Below the pieces are notes generated by a model that did no database searches, was not told where the DNA came from, and saw nothing but the letters and a program-made list of their open reading frames with translations. Of a stretch of DNA of 64,000 nucleotides, positions 1 to 8,355 are shown one piece after another; the stretch's first letter is position 1; each line of letters starts with the position of its first letter. Origin of the DNA: Pollutimonas sp963712655 (GTDB lineage Bacteria > Pseudomonadota > Gammaproteobacteria > Burkholderiales > Burkholderiaceae_B); NCBI GenBank assembly GCA_963712655.1, contig CAVQIT010000006.1, positions 62,001 to 126,000 on the forward strand, given 5' to 3'. The position numbers and the translations under genes are program-made.

Positions 1-124
1 CCGAAGCCATACAATACCGGCAGCCGTGGGGCGGCCCTTGACCGTTCGTTGCAACGACTGCAATCAATGCAGACCCCCTCTGTTCGAACTTGGCCCGGCA
101 GATCCCCCAATGACTCCACTGCAA

Positions 125-345
125 GGCATCGAGGGCTGGCTGAGGCGGGGCGACGTCGCAAGCGCCGAGCCGTCAGGCGGGATCGGGGATACAAGGGCGC
201 GGCTGTCTGAGGCCGAGTCTTGGACAGCATCGCTGTCCATCGGCCGAGTTCCGCGCACGCCCCGATCCCGCCTGACGGCTCGGGTAGCCCTGGCAAAGCC
301 AGGGCCGCTTGCGCAGGAGCTCCGCCTCAGCCAGCCCTCGATGCC
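125..345. repeat. Nested 221-bp palindrome (giant hairpin)
   Basis: Two separate perfect 24-bp arm pairs are nested: 125-148 pairs with 322-345, and 165-188 pairs with 260-283. A 7-bp pair sits between them (157-163 with 307-313). The centre holds a hairpin with ggccga (211-216) pairing tcggcc (240-245) around ggacagc (222-228) and gctgtcc (232-238) with a 3-base loop. A side hairpin, ccctggc/gccaggg (288-294/298-304), sits on the right arm. The whole can fold as one long RNA or a DNA cruciform. It could be a miniature mobile palindrome or a structured leader; function unknown. Confidence 0.85.
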
Positions 346-440
346 GGCTTCAAAGCCCAAGCCGCAATAAGCATAAACCCCTGTGTCCCCCCCTTAACCC
401 GCCAAAACACCAACCCGCCAACCAACTCCACAACAGGCAT

Positions 441-470
441 TAGACAAAAGCCAGAAAAGCATCGTATAAT
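441..470 (+). promoter_or_regulatory. Putative sigma-70 promoter for rpmI operon
   Basis: A -35 box TAGACA (441-446) is followed after 18 bases by a perfect -10 TATAAT (465-470). It lies to the right of the palindrome and about 125 bases upstream of rpmI, so it could drive rpmI-rplT-pheST-ihfA independently of anything further upstream. Confidence 0.55.
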
Positions 471-595
471 CAAGGGCTTTTCCGGCTATTTTGAATAAAA
501 ATGCGGAGAAACCTGAATAAGTGATTGCCGGGTTATGCAAGCACTGCCAGTTCGGTTTGGCGGTCACCTGCTTTCATAAACAATAGAGTTGCATC

Positions 596-793
596 ATGCC
601 TAAGATGAAAACCAAGAAAGGCGCCGCCAAGCGCTTTAAGGTTCGCGGTAGTGGATCCATCAAGCGGGGACAGGCGTTCAAGCGCCACATCCTTACCAAG
701 AAAACAACCAAGAGCAAGCGTCAGTTGCGCGGCTCAGCCGCGGTGCACAAGTCTGATGTCGCCTCGGTCAAGGCAATGTTGCCTTTCGCTTGA
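596..793 (+). CDS. rpmI: 50S ribosomal protein L35
   Basis: A 65-residue, very basic protein with the L35 signature start MPKMKTKKGAAKRFKV and a Lys/Arg-rich middle ending in VKAMLPFA. L35 is a small protein of the large ribosomal subunit that is built into 23S rRNA. It has the usual family length and is followed after 19 bases by rplT, its usual partner. The upstream Shine-Dalgarno is weak (tagag). The ATG at 596 fixes the canonical N-terminus. Confidence 0.97.
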   Translation: MPKMKTKKGAAKRFKVRGSGSIKRGQAFKRHILTKKTTKSKRQLRGSAAVHKSDVASVKAMLPFA

Positions 794-812
794 TTAACGG
801 AGATCACCTACC

Positions 813-1172
813 ATGCCACGCGTAAAACGCGGCGTAACTGCCCGTGCTCGTCACAAAAAAGTTATCAAAGCAGCCAAAGGTTATCGCGGTCGCCGCGGTA
901 ATGTATTCCGTATCGCCAAACAGGCGGTAATGAAGGCTGGGCAATATGCCTATCGCGATCGCCGTAACAAAAAGCGCACTTTCCGTGCCTTGTGGATCAC
1001 TCGTATCAACGCGGCTTGCCGCGAACTGGGCGTATCGTACAGCGTGTTCATCGCCGGCACGAAAAAAGCCTCGATCGAACTGGATCGCAAAGTACTGGCC
1101 GATATGGCCGTAAACGATAAAGCCGGCTTTGCTGCGGTGGTTGCTCAAGCACAATCTGCTTTGGCCGCCTAA
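813..1172 (+). CDS. rplT: 50S ribosomal protein L20
   Basis: A 119-residue basic protein with the typical L20 start MPRVKRGVTARARHKKV and the conserved segment around residues 20-60 (GYRGRRGNVFRIAKQAVMKA). L20 binds 23S rRNA early in 50S assembly and in enterobacteria represses its own operon. Full family length. A ggag ribosome-binding site lies about 10 bases upstream of the ATG. It lies between rpmI and pheS, as in the classical rpmI-rplT-pheST arrangement. Confidence 0.97.
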   Translation: MPRVKRGVTARARHKKVIKAAKGYRGRRGNVFRIAKQAVMKAGQYAYRDRRNKKRTFRALWITRINAACRELGVSYSVFIAGTKKASIELDRKVLADMAVNDKAGFAAVVAQAQSALAA

Positions 1173-1196
1173 TCGATTTCGATTCTGTATTGCTGC

Positions 1197-1222
1197 AAAC
1201 GGGGCTCAAGTGGGCTCCGTTT
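1197..1222 (+). terminator. Stem-loop between rplT and pheS (attenuator-like)
   Basis: Bases 1197-1207 pair with 1212-1222 (11 pairs, two of them G-U) around the loop AAGT. Only a weak T-rich stretch follows (GTATTTGG), so it is better described as a partial terminator or attenuator that could lower pheS transcription relative to rplT. No leader peptide rich in Phe codons was found. Confidence 0.45.
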
Positions 1223-1242
1223 GTATTTGGAAAAGCGACACT

Positions 1243-2265
1243 ATGACTCCTCCGGTTGATGACCTGATTGTTCAGGCAAAAGAACAATTCGCCCAAGCCG
1301 CCGACGCGGCGGCACTGGAAAACGCCAAGGCCGGGTTCCTGGGCAAGCAGGGCGCCCTGACCACGATGCTAAAGGGGTTGGCGCAGCTTGATCCCGAGCA
1401 AAAAAAAGCGGAAGGCGCCCGCATCAATCAACTGAAGCAGCACATTGAAGGCTTGCTTAATTCGCGCCGCGCCGAAATGGCCCAGGCCGAGCTGGACAAG
1501 CGCCTGGCGCTGGAAACCATCGATGTCAGCCTGCCGGGACGAGGCAGGGGGTTCGGCGGTATCCATCCCGTCATACAGACCTGGCAGCGTGTCGAAGCCA
1601 TTTTCCGCTCTATCGGTTTCGATGTGGCCGACGGCCCCGAAATCGAAAACGACTGGACCAATTTTACCGCCCTGAATAATCCTGAAAACCATCCCGCGCG
1701 CTCCATGCAGGATACGTTCTATGTCGATATGCAGGACGCGCAAGGCTTGCCCTTGCTGCTGCGCACTCATACCAGTCCCATGCAAGTGCGCTATGCGCGC
1801 ATGAACAAGCCGCCTATCAAGGTCATCGCTCCCGGACGCACATACCGGGTCGACAGCGATGCCACCCACTCCCCGATGTTTCATCAAGTAGAGGGCCTGT
1901 GGATCGCCGAAGATATTTCCTTCGCCGATCTCAAGGGCGTGTATACCGATTTCCTGCGGGCATTTTTTGAAACCGACGATTTGTCGGTGCGTTTCCGCCC
2001 GTCGTTCTTCCCCTTTACCGAACCGTCGGCCGAAATCGATATGATGTTCACTTCCGGCCCGAACCAAGGCCGATGGCTGGAAATTTCGGGTTCGGGACAA
2101 GTGCATCCCCAGGTGGTGCGCAATTTCGGACTCGACCCCGAGCGTTACATCGGTTTTGCCTTCGGCTCCGGCCTTGAGCGCCTGACCATGCTGCGCTATG
2201 GCGTCAACGATTTGCGCCAGTTCTTCGAGGGCGACTTGCGCTTTCTGCGCCAGTTCAACCGCTAG
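1243..2265 (+). CDS. pheS: Phenylalanine--tRNA ligase alpha subunit
   Basis: A 340-residue class II aminoacyl-tRNA synthetase subunit that forms an alpha2beta2 enzyme with PheT and charges tRNA-Phe. An N-terminal coiled coil occupies about residues 1-90. The catalytic core includes the motif 2 region (RVDSDATHSPMFHQVEG) and ends with motif 3, GFAFGSGLERLTMLRYG, then the PheS hallmark VNDLRQFFEGDLRFL. The frame is open upstream into rplT, but the ATG at 1243 gives MTPPVDDLIVQAKEQF, matches family length and avoids overlap with rplT. Confidence 0.96.
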   Translation: MTPPVDDLIVQAKEQFAQAADAAALENAKAGFLGKQGALTTMLKGLAQLDPEQKKAEGARINQLKQHIEGLLNSRRAEMAQAELDKRLALETIDVSLPGRGRGFGGIHPVIQTWQRVEAIFRSIGFDVADGPEIENDWTNFTALNNPENHPARSMQDTFYVDMQDAQGLPLLLRTHTSPMQVRYARMNKPPIKVIAPGRTYRVDSDATHSPMFHQVEGLWIAEDISFADLKGVYTDFLRAFFETDDLSVRFRPSFFPFTEPSAEIDMMFTSGPNQGRWLEISGSGQVHPQVVRNFGLDPERYIGFAFGSGLERLTMLRYGVNDLRQFFEGDLRFLRQFNR

Positions 2266-2372
2266 CCTGCCGACCCGATAGCGGGCCGTCGCGGTTTTCG
2301 CCTTGTGTTGTCAGTGCCTGTCCCCTGCAGTTTCCGTCCTTGCAGTAGTTAAACGAATCCAACGAGTATCTT

Positions 2373-4781
2373 ATGCAATTCCCCGAGTCCTGGCTGCGCG
2401 CTTTTGTCAATCCCGACCTTGATACACAGGCCTTGTCGCATCAACTGACGATGGCCGGCCTGGAGGTCGAAGAAACGAATCCGGCGGCGCCGCCCTTTAC
2501 CGGTGTTGTCGTGGCTCGCATTGTCCAGGCCGCTACGCATCCCAACGCCGACAAGCTGCAAGTTTGCCAGGTCGACGATGGCTCGGGCTCCCTGTTGCAA
2601 ATCGTTTGCGGGGCGCCCAACGCGGCGGCCGGCATCAAGGTCCCCTTGGCTCGCGTCGGGGCGCAATTGCCGGGCGGCATGCTAATCGGCACGGCCAAGA
2701 TGCGCGGCGTGGAATCCGCCGGCATGCTGTGCTCGGCGCGCGAGCTGGGCTTGTCGCAAGATCACGCGGGCCTGCTGGTGCTGGACGACGATGCAACGGT
2801 CGGCCAGTCGCTGCGCGATGCGCTCGACCTGGACGAGACGCTGCTCACGCTTAAACTTACCCCCAATCGGGCCGATTGCCTGTCGATTCTGGGCGTGGCG
2901 CGTGAAGTGGCCGCTCTCAGCTGTGCGCCGCTTACGCTGCCGGCGTTCCAGCCGGTCGCCGCGACGCTGGACGACCGCCTTGCTGTTACGGTGCAGGCGC
3001 CCGATCTTTGCGGCCGTTTCGCCGGCCGCGTAATCCGGGGCGTAAACGCCAGGGCCGCGACGCCGGGCTGGATGAAGACGCGTCTCGAACGCGCCGGCCA
3101 ACGCTCCATTTCGGCGCTGGTCGATATCTCCAACTATGTCATGCTTGAACTGGGCCGTCCTACCCACGTGTTCGACCTGCAGCGTATACAAGGCGGCCTG
3201 ACAGTGCGCTGGGGCAGGCCGGGCGAAACCCTGGAACTGCTCAACGGCCAGGTTGTCGAACTGGCTGCCGACGTGGGCGTAATCGCCGCCGGCAATGTGG
3301 TGGAAAGCCTGGCTGGCATCATGGGCGGCCAGGCCACGGCGGTAACCCTGGATACCACCGATATTTATCTGGAAGGGGCCTTCTGGTGGCCCGAGGCCAT
3401 CATGGGCCGGGCGCGGCGCTACAAGTTCAGTTCTGAAGCCAGCCATCGCTTCGAGCGCGGCGTGGACTTCGAATCGGTTACAGAACATCTGGAATTCATG
3501 ACGCGCCTGTTGATCGATATCTGCGGCGGACAGGTGGGACCGATAGACGACCAGGTCATTCAATTGCCCGAGCGCAAGCCCGTGGCCATGCGGCTGGATC
3601 GCTGCCATCGGGTGTTGGGCGTGCCGGTCTCGCGCCAGGAAGTCGAGCAGATATTCACCCGCCTGGGCTTGCCGTTCCAGGTTCAGGATAATGTCTTTAT
3701 CGTCACTCCTCCCTCGTATCGTTTCGATTTGTTTATCGAAGAAGACCTGATCGAAGAAGTGGCGCGCCTATACGGCTTTGAACGCATTCCCGATTTGCCC
3801 CCCATCGCGCTGGCAAAAATGCGCAGCAGCCCGGAAGCGCTGCGCGGGCCGCATGCGCTGCGCGAACGCATGGCCAGCCTGGATTATCAAGAGGTCATTA
3901 ATTTCACCTTTGTGGAAGAGGCCTGGGAACGCGATTACGCCGGCAATGACGATCCAGTCCGCTTGTTGAACCCGATTGCCAGCCAATTGGCGGTCATGCG
4001 CTCCAGCCTGATCGGCGGCTTGCTGGCCAATATTGTCCATAATGCCAACCGCAAGCAAAGCCGGGTGCGCGTCTTTGAACTGGGCCGCGTATTCATGCGC
4101 GACGCCAGCGTGACCGACGGTGAACTGGCCGTTGCCGGTGTGCGCCAGCCGCAGTATTTATCCGGCGCGGCATGGGGGCCTGCCGTCGAAGAGCAGTGGG
4201 GCCTGCCTACGCGCCAAGTCGATTTTTACGACGTCAAGAACGATCTGGAAGCCTTGTTGGGAGGGCAGGCGGCCGCACTGGTATGCGTGCCCGCCGCATA
4301 CCCCGCCTTGCATCCCGGCCGCTCGGCCCGTCTGGAGCTGGACGGCAAGGCCGTGGGCTGGATCGGTGAAATTCATCCGCGCTGGGCCCAGCAAAGCGAT
4401 CTGGCCCACGCGCCGGTGGTATTCGAAATCGACGTCGCTGCAATTTCCACCACTGAAATGCCCGCGCCCGCCGAACTGTCGCGCCAGCCCGTGGTGATAC
4501 GCGACCTGGCGGTCTGGGCCGGCGCGGATGCATCGTATCAGGATTTGTTGAGTACACTTACCCAAACGATTGAATCTAATGCTACTCTTGGCATCGTCAA
4601 AGATATTAAACTGTTTGATGTGTGGCGCGACAAATTGGCGCAAACCGCGGAAAAAAGCATGGCGTTTCGCTTCTGGCTGCAGGGCCGCGAATCCACACTC
4701 GACGATGCCACGGTAGAACAGTGCATCAGTTGCCTGCTGCAGGCGCTTGTTAGCGAGCACGGCGTGCGTCAGCGCGCCTAA
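2373..4781 (+). CDS. pheT: Phenylalanine--tRNA ligase beta subunit
   Basis: An 802-residue partner of PheS. It starts MQFPESWLRAFVNP and contains, in order, a tRNA-binding OB domain (about 39-150, FTGVVVARIVQAATHPNADKL), the B3/B4 editing domain (about 210-390), the B5 domain (about 400-475), the inactive catalytic-like core, and a C-terminal ferredoxin-fold anticodon-binding domain ending VSEHGVRQRA. The length is normal for bacterial PheT. It lies 107 bases after pheS, and its stop codon merges with the ribosome-binding site of ihfA (taaggag). Confidence 0.96.
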   Translation: MQFPESWLRAFVNPDLDTQALSHQLTMAGLEVEETNPAAPPFTGVVVARIVQAATHPNADKLQVCQVDDGSGSLLQIVCGAPNAAAGIKVPLARVGAQLPGGMLIGTAKMRGVESAGMLCSARELGLSQDHAGLLVLDDDATVGQSLRDALDLDETLLTLKLTPNRADCLSILGVAREVAALSCAPLTLPAFQPVAATLDDRLAVTVQAPDLCGRFAGRVIRGVNARAATPGWMKTRLERAGQRSISALVDISNYVMLELGRPTHVFDLQRIQGGLTVRWGRPGETLELLNGQVVELAADVGVIAAGNVVESLAGIMGGQATAVTLDTTDIYLEGAFWWPEAIMGRARRYKFSSEASHRFERGVDFESVTEHLEFMTRLLIDICGGQVGPIDDQVIQLPERKPVAMRLDRCHRVLGVPVSRQEVEQIFTRLGLPFQVQDNVFIVTPPSYRFDLFIEEDLIEEVARLYGFERIPDLPPIALAKMRSSPEALRGPHALRERMASLDYQEVINFTFVEEAWERDYAGNDDPVRLLNPIASQLAVMRSSLIGGLLANIVHNANRKQSRVRVFELGRVFMRDASVTDGELAVAGVRQPQYLSGAAWGPAVEEQWGLPTRQVDFYDVKNDLEALLGGQAAALVCVPAAYPALHPGRSARLELDGKAVGWIGEIHPRWAQQSDLAHAPVVFEIDVAAISTTEMPAPAELSRQPVVIRDLAVWAGADASYQDLLSTLTQTIESNATLGIVKDIKLFDVWRDKLAQTAEKSMAFRFWLQGRESTLDDATVEQCISCLLQALVSEHGVRQRA

Positions 4782-4796
4782 GGAGTCACAGACATA

Positions 4797-5120
4797 ATGA
4801 ACACGGACCGCACCCTCACCAAGGCCGAGCTTGCCGAGCTGTTATTCGAACGCGTCGGACTGAACAAGCGCGAGGCCAAAGATATCGTCGATACCTTTTT
4901 CGAAGAGATTCGCGAATCGCTGGCGCGCGGCGTCGAGGTCAAGCTGTCCGGATTCGGCAATTTCCAGGTGCGCGACAAACCGCCGCGTCCGGGACGCAAC
5001 CCAAAAACGGGCGAGGTCATCCCCATTGCCGCCCGCAGGGTAGTTACCTTTCACGCCAGCCAGAAGCTCAAGGGCGTGGTCGAGCAGGGCGGCAAATCCG
5101 CGTCTTCTCTTCCCGAGTAA
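4797..5120 (+). CDS. ihfA: Integration host factor subunit alpha
   Basis: A 107-residue HU/IHF-family DNA-bending protein. It has the conserved start (TLTKAELAELLFERVGLNKREAK), the family signature GFGNFQVRDKPPRPGRNPKTGE (about residues 56-77) with the intercalating proline arm, and the IhfA-type tail. It acts with IhfB as a heterodimer in sigma-54 promoter activation and site-specific recombination. This is relevant here because two sigma-54 promoters (prpB, glnA) are in the window. AAGGAG precedes the start, 15 bases after the pheT stop. Confidence 0.96.
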   Translation: MNTDRTLTKAELAELLFERVGLNKREAKDIVDTFFEEIRESLARGVEVKLSGFGNFQVRDKPPRPGRNPKTGEVIPIAARRVVTFHASQKLKGVVEQGGKSASSLPE

Positions 5121-5204
5121 CCCGGTATCGGCTGCGTTCGCAGCTTATGCCTGACATGTTTTCCACGACTACATATTGCCTGTTAAACGGCCCATAATCC
5201 GCCC

Positions 5205-5603
5205 ATGAGCTCTAGCGAAAGTCCTGTCATCCTGCCCCCGATTCCTGCCAAGCGCTATTTCACAATAGGCGAGGTCAGCGATTTGTGTTGTGTGAAACCC
5301 CATGTATTGCGGTACTGGGAGCAGGAATTCACGCAACTCAAGCCGGTCAAGCGGCGCGGCAATCGCCGTTATTATCAGCATCACGAAGTCTTGCTGATAC
5401 GCCGAATCCGGGACTTGCTCTACGAGCAGGGCTTCACCATCAGCGGCGCGCGCAATCGTCTTGGCGACACCCACGAAATTCCGCATGACCAGGATGCGGC
5501 GGTGCGTCTTTCGGGCGCTGAACTGCAGGGTTTACGCAACGATTTAAGCGCAATAAGGGATATGTTATCCAACGCGCTTGATTCAACCGTCAACAACAGT
5601 TAA
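5205..5603 (+). CDS. MerR-family transcriptional regulator
   Basis: A 132-residue protein with an N-terminal MerR winged helix-turn-helix (about residues 18-85: YFTIGEVSDLC, then VLRYWEQEF and NRRYYQHHEV). A short helical tail follows, with no metal-binding cysteine pair or large effector domain. A MerR gene commonly follows ihfA in betaproteobacteria, so this is probably the conserved but poorly characterised regulator of that locus. Its ligand and targets cannot be told from sequence. The ATG at 5205 follows an 84-base gap. Confidence 0.88.
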   Translation: MSSSESPVILPPIPAKRYFTIGEVSDLCCVKPHVLRYWEQEFTQLKPVKRRGNRRYYQHHEVLLIRRIRDLLYEQGFTISGARNRLGDTHEIPHDQDAAVRLSGAELQGLRNDLSAIRDMLSNALDSTVNNS

Positions 5604-5701
5604 CTAGCCGTTAAAAGGTTGGACAAAAAAGTAAGGCGAATTTAAGGTTGAGGCATTGACACTCTTGCGACCGTGATCCGGGCGCTTTGTACTGCAGCCT
5701 T

Positions 5702-6118
5702 ATGCCTACCGTCCCAATTCCTGCCGGCCTTGATGAGGCTGGCGATCAAATGCTGCTGCGCGTCGTCAAACAATATCTTTCTATGCGTTTGGCGGAACCG
5801 GTGCGCCTGGACGACCTGGCCCTAAAGATGGGGGTCAGTAAAAAACGGATTTCCTCAACGTTTCGCCGGCGCCTGGGTGTGACCGTGGCCCAATACTTGC
5901 GCGAGGAACGGATGCGCACAGCGCAACGCTTGCTGGCGCAAAGTTCGCTTGATGTCCAGGCTGTTGCCCAGGCCCTGGGTTTTTCGAGCGCCGCCAATTT
6001 TTCCACGGCATTTCGCGAGCATGTGGGAATGTCTCCCACGGCTTTTCGCCGTAGCGCGCCCCTGGACTCCATCACTACGCTGCAAGGTTCATTAAGCTGG
6101 GATTCGCGCGAGTCCTGA
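5702..6118 (+). CDS. Stand-alone AraC-type HTH protein
   Basis: A 138-residue protein made almost entirely of an AraC/XylS DNA-binding domain (about residues 18-118). It has both helix-turn-helix motifs: VRLDDLALKMGVSKKRISS, and the second one ending in GFSSAANFSTAFREHVGMSP. The usual N-terminal ligand-sensing domain is absent, so it resembles short SoxS/MarA-type regulators. A TTG start at 5687 would add five residues; the ATG at 5702 is preferred. It converges with prpR, with 85 bases between stops. A link to propionate regulation is possible but unproven. Confidence 0.82.
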   Translation: MPTVPIPAGLDEAGDQMLLRVVKQYLSMRLAEPVRLDDLALKMGVSKKRISSTFRRRLGVTVAQYLREERMRTAQRLLAQSSLDVQAVAQALGFSSAANFSTAFREHVGMSPTAFRRSAPLDSITTLQGSLSWDSRES

Positions 6119-6203
6119 GCGCCGGTTTTCCGCGGCAATGCATGGCTTGTTTCGACAAACCCGCCGGCTTGTGTTTCCTTGGGGGCCAACCCGTCCTGCG
6201 CCG

Positions 6204-8135
6204 CTATTGCTGCTTCAGTTTTCGCCAGAGCGTCGTGCGGCTGATATTCAGTTTTTCGGCGGCGCGGGCGCGATCTCCATTGCAGTCCTCAAGCACTGTT
6301 TGTATATGTGCAAGTTCGGCCGACTCGCGGCTGCGGCGCAGATTGACGGCTTCGGGCGGCGCGCTGTGCATGAACAGCTCGGGCGCGATGTCCTTCAATT
6401 CCGGCGCCGTTACCCTATGCGGCGCACGCGGATTATGAAACACCATGGCGCGTTCGATCAGGTTTTCAAGCTCGCGCACATTGCCGGGCCATGAGTACTG
6501 TTTTGCGGCGGCGACAATGGCGTCGATAATGGCATTGCCGGCGACGTTTGGCTGATTCAGGCGCCGGGCTATTTTTTCTTGCAGATGTTTGGCCAGCAAA
6601 GGCAGATCCTCGCGGCGTTCGCGCAGGGGCGGCAAGGTAATCAGCAAAATGTTCAGGCGGTAATACAGGTCGCTGCGGAACTCGCCGGCAAGAGCCCGCG
6701 CGGCCAAGTCCTGATGGGTGGCCGCAATGACCCGCACGTCGACCGGCGCGGGCTCGGTCGCGCCGATGCGCAGCACTTCTTTTTCCTGCAGTACCCGCAA
6801 TAGCCGGGTTTGCAGGGACAAGGGCATTTCCCCGATTTCATCCAGGAATATGCTGCCTGTGTGCGCGGCCTCGAACAAGCCGATTTTGCCGCCGCGGCTC
6901 GATCCGGTGAACGATCCTTCCATGTAGCCGAACAGTTCGCTTTCCAGCAGCGCTTCGGGAAATGCCGCGCAGTTGATGGCGACGAAAGGCTGCGCACGGC
7001 GCGGGCTGGCGTTATGGATGCCTTGGGCCAGCAGTTCCTTGCCTGTGCCGCTTTCGCCGATGATCAGAACGGTTGCCTGGCTTTGCGCGCAGGTGGCCGC
7101 GCGCGCCTTGGCCTGGGTGATGGAAGCGCTTTGGCCGATGATTTGGCTTAATTGGTACTTGGTCGGGGCGGGGCGGGGCAGGATGCGCGAGCGCAGATGG
7201 CGATCGAGACGCTGGATGGCGACCGGGTCCTGGCAAATGAGAACGGCGCCGGTGTGCCTGCCTTGCTCGATGATAGGCATGCGTGTGGCGACCACGGCCT
7301 TGCCGTTGATCTGCTGGACTTGTTCGAGTTCGGTTTGCGCAAAACGCAAGGTATTGCGCAAACCGAGTTCGGCGCATACGGAACTGAGGCGCCGGCCCAG
7401 AAGCCGCTCCGCCGGCTGTCCCAGGATTTTTTCCATCGATGGGTTCAGGGTTTCGATGCGCTCGTCCAGATCCACGGCCACCACGCCGTCTTTCAGCTTG
7501 CCCAGAATAGTATTCAGCCGTTCGCGTTTGGCCGACTCAAGCCGGGCGATGCGGGCGACTTCAATCGCGGCGTCGATGGCCTCGCGCACAGAGCCCTGCG
7601 AATAGAGCAATACGCCTTCAAGCCCGTAGGCGCGCGCCAGGTCTGTCACCAGGCCAGGGGCGACAACCACCTCGACCCCGATGCCGCGCAATTCTTGCAC
7701 GCGGATTTCCGCTTCTTGTTCCGTGCGATATGTGCGAAGCTGTATATCCAGGGAAAAGAATTCGTTGAAATGCTTTACCTCCGGCGGCTCCTCCCCGTAA
7801 GTAACCAAGGCAATGCGCCGCGAGTGGCGTGCCGCCTTGGTCAAGGCGTGCATCACATCGTAGCCGCCCACTTTCACGAGTATCACCGGAACGTCCAGGT
7901 GCTGGCGCAGGAAGACGCCGTTGGATCCGGCCGAAACCACGGCGTCGACGCCGGTATCCTGGCGCATTGCTGTGATTTCGGTCACGGCATCGCCATATGC
8001 CTTGTCCAGAATACGCACTTGGGCAACAGCGTTGTAGTGCGGCGCAAGCTCTTCCAGCAAGGTGCGCAGCTCCAGGAAGCCCACCGCGACAATGCGCAGC
8101 GCAGGAGAGTGGGATGCGGGTAATGAGGTCGGCAT
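6204..8135 (-). CDS. prpR: Propionate catabolism sigma-54 activator PrpR
   Basis: A 643-residue enhancer-binding protein divergent from prpBCD. Domains: PrpR N-terminal sensor (about 12-180), PAS-like segment (about 205-310), sigma-54 AAA+ domain (about 330-560) with Walker A GESGTGKELLAQ and Walker B SIFLDEIGEM, and a C-terminal Fis-type HTH ending ISRTTLWRKLKQQ. PrpR responds to 2-methylcitrate and activates RNA polymerase-sigma54. Oddity: the sigma-54 contact loop, normally GAFTGA, reads GSFTGS. The divergent spacer carries a sigma-54 promoter and paired repeats that fit PrpR sites. Confidence 0.94.
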   Translation of the reverse strand: MPTSLPASHSPALRIVAVGFLELRTLLEELAPHYNAVAQVRILDKAYGDAVTEITAMRQDTGVDAVVSAGSNGVFLRQHLDVPVILVKVGGYDVMHALTKAARHSRRIALVTYGEEPPEVKHFNEFFSLDIQLRTYRTEQEAEIRVQELRGIGVEVVVAPGLVTDLARAYGLEGVLLYSQGSVREAIDAAIEVARIARLESAKRERLNTILGKLKDGVVAVDLDERIETLNPSMEKILGQPAERLLGRRLSSVCAELGLRNTLRFAQTELEQVQQINGKAVVATRMPIIEQGRHTGAVLICQDPVAIQRLDRHLRSRILPRPAPTKYQLSQIIGQSASITQAKARAATCAQSQATVLIIGESGTGKELLAQGIHNASPRRAQPFVAINCAAFPEALLESELFGYMEGSFTGSSRGGKIGLFEAAHTGSIFLDEIGEMPLSLQTRLLRVLQEKEVLRIGATEPAPVDVRVIAATHQDLAARALAGEFRSDLYYRLNILLITLPPLRERREDLPLLAKHLQEKIARRLNQPNVAGNAIIDAIVAAAKQYSWPGNVRELENLIERAMVFHNPRAPHRVTAPELKDIAPELFMHSAPPEAVNLRRSRESAELAHIQTVLEDCNGDRARAAEKLNISRTTLWRKLKQQ

Positions 8136-8155
8136 AAAAGGAAATGAAAATATCG

Positions 8156-8195
8156 TAATTGAAATGATTGGAACACAGATATTTCATAATTGAAA
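8156..8195. promoter_or_regulatory. Putative PrpR upstream activating sites
   Basis: TAATTGAAA occurs twice, at 8156-8164 and 8187-8195, 31 bases apart (about three helical turns). The second copy is part of the dyad TTTCATAATTGAAA (8182-8195). The pair lies 20-60 bases upstream of prpR's start and about 110-150 bases upstream of the prpB sigma-54 promoter, the usual enhancer position. Confidence 0.55.
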
Positions 8196-8304
8196 CGCGA
8201 GGCGTGATCAATAAAATCAGCCGCGCCGCTCCATGGGGACAAATTCTTTTTAAAAACAGGTTTATAGAATTCTGATGAGGCAAGCGGGAGGAAGATTTTC
8301 GAGC

Positions 8305-8319
8305 TGGCACCAATATTGC
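8305..8319 (+). promoter_or_regulatory. Sigma-54 (-24/-12) promoter of prpBCD
   Basis: TGGCAC-CAATA-TTGC places GG at 8306-8307 and GC at 8318-8319 with the obligatory 12-base offset. It is a close match to the sigma-54 consensus TGGCACG-N4-TTGC. It lies about 37 bases upstream of the prpB ATG, oriented toward prpB. Confidence 0.85.
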
Positions 8320-8355
8320 GTAGTTCCTCATACTAACCAACATAGCGAGATTTTC

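Larger units (their letters stand above)
1..595. other. Long non-coding leader upstream of rpmI
   Basis: No convincing gene is visible. The two overlapping forward frames and one reverse frame here lie across a large palindrome (125-345) and show no recognisable domain. In many betaproteobacteria infC lies directly upstream of rpmI. No recognisable infC 3' end is found, so infC must lie before position 1 or elsewhere. The right part (about 400-595) holds a sigma-70-like promoter and an untranslated leader of about 120 bases before the rpmI start codon. Confidence 0.6.

Noticed and set aside
26..498. Overlapping open frames on both strands at the left edge
   Set aside because: They lie across the large palindrome, which keeps frames open by its symmetry and GC content. 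No start context, domain or conserved block was seen.
5604..5701. tRNA-Pro gene expected after the MerR gene in some relatives
   Set aside because: No cloverleaf, T-loop (GTTCGA-type) or CCA-adjacent stem could be built in this 98-base gap. No tRNA was found elsewhere in the window either.
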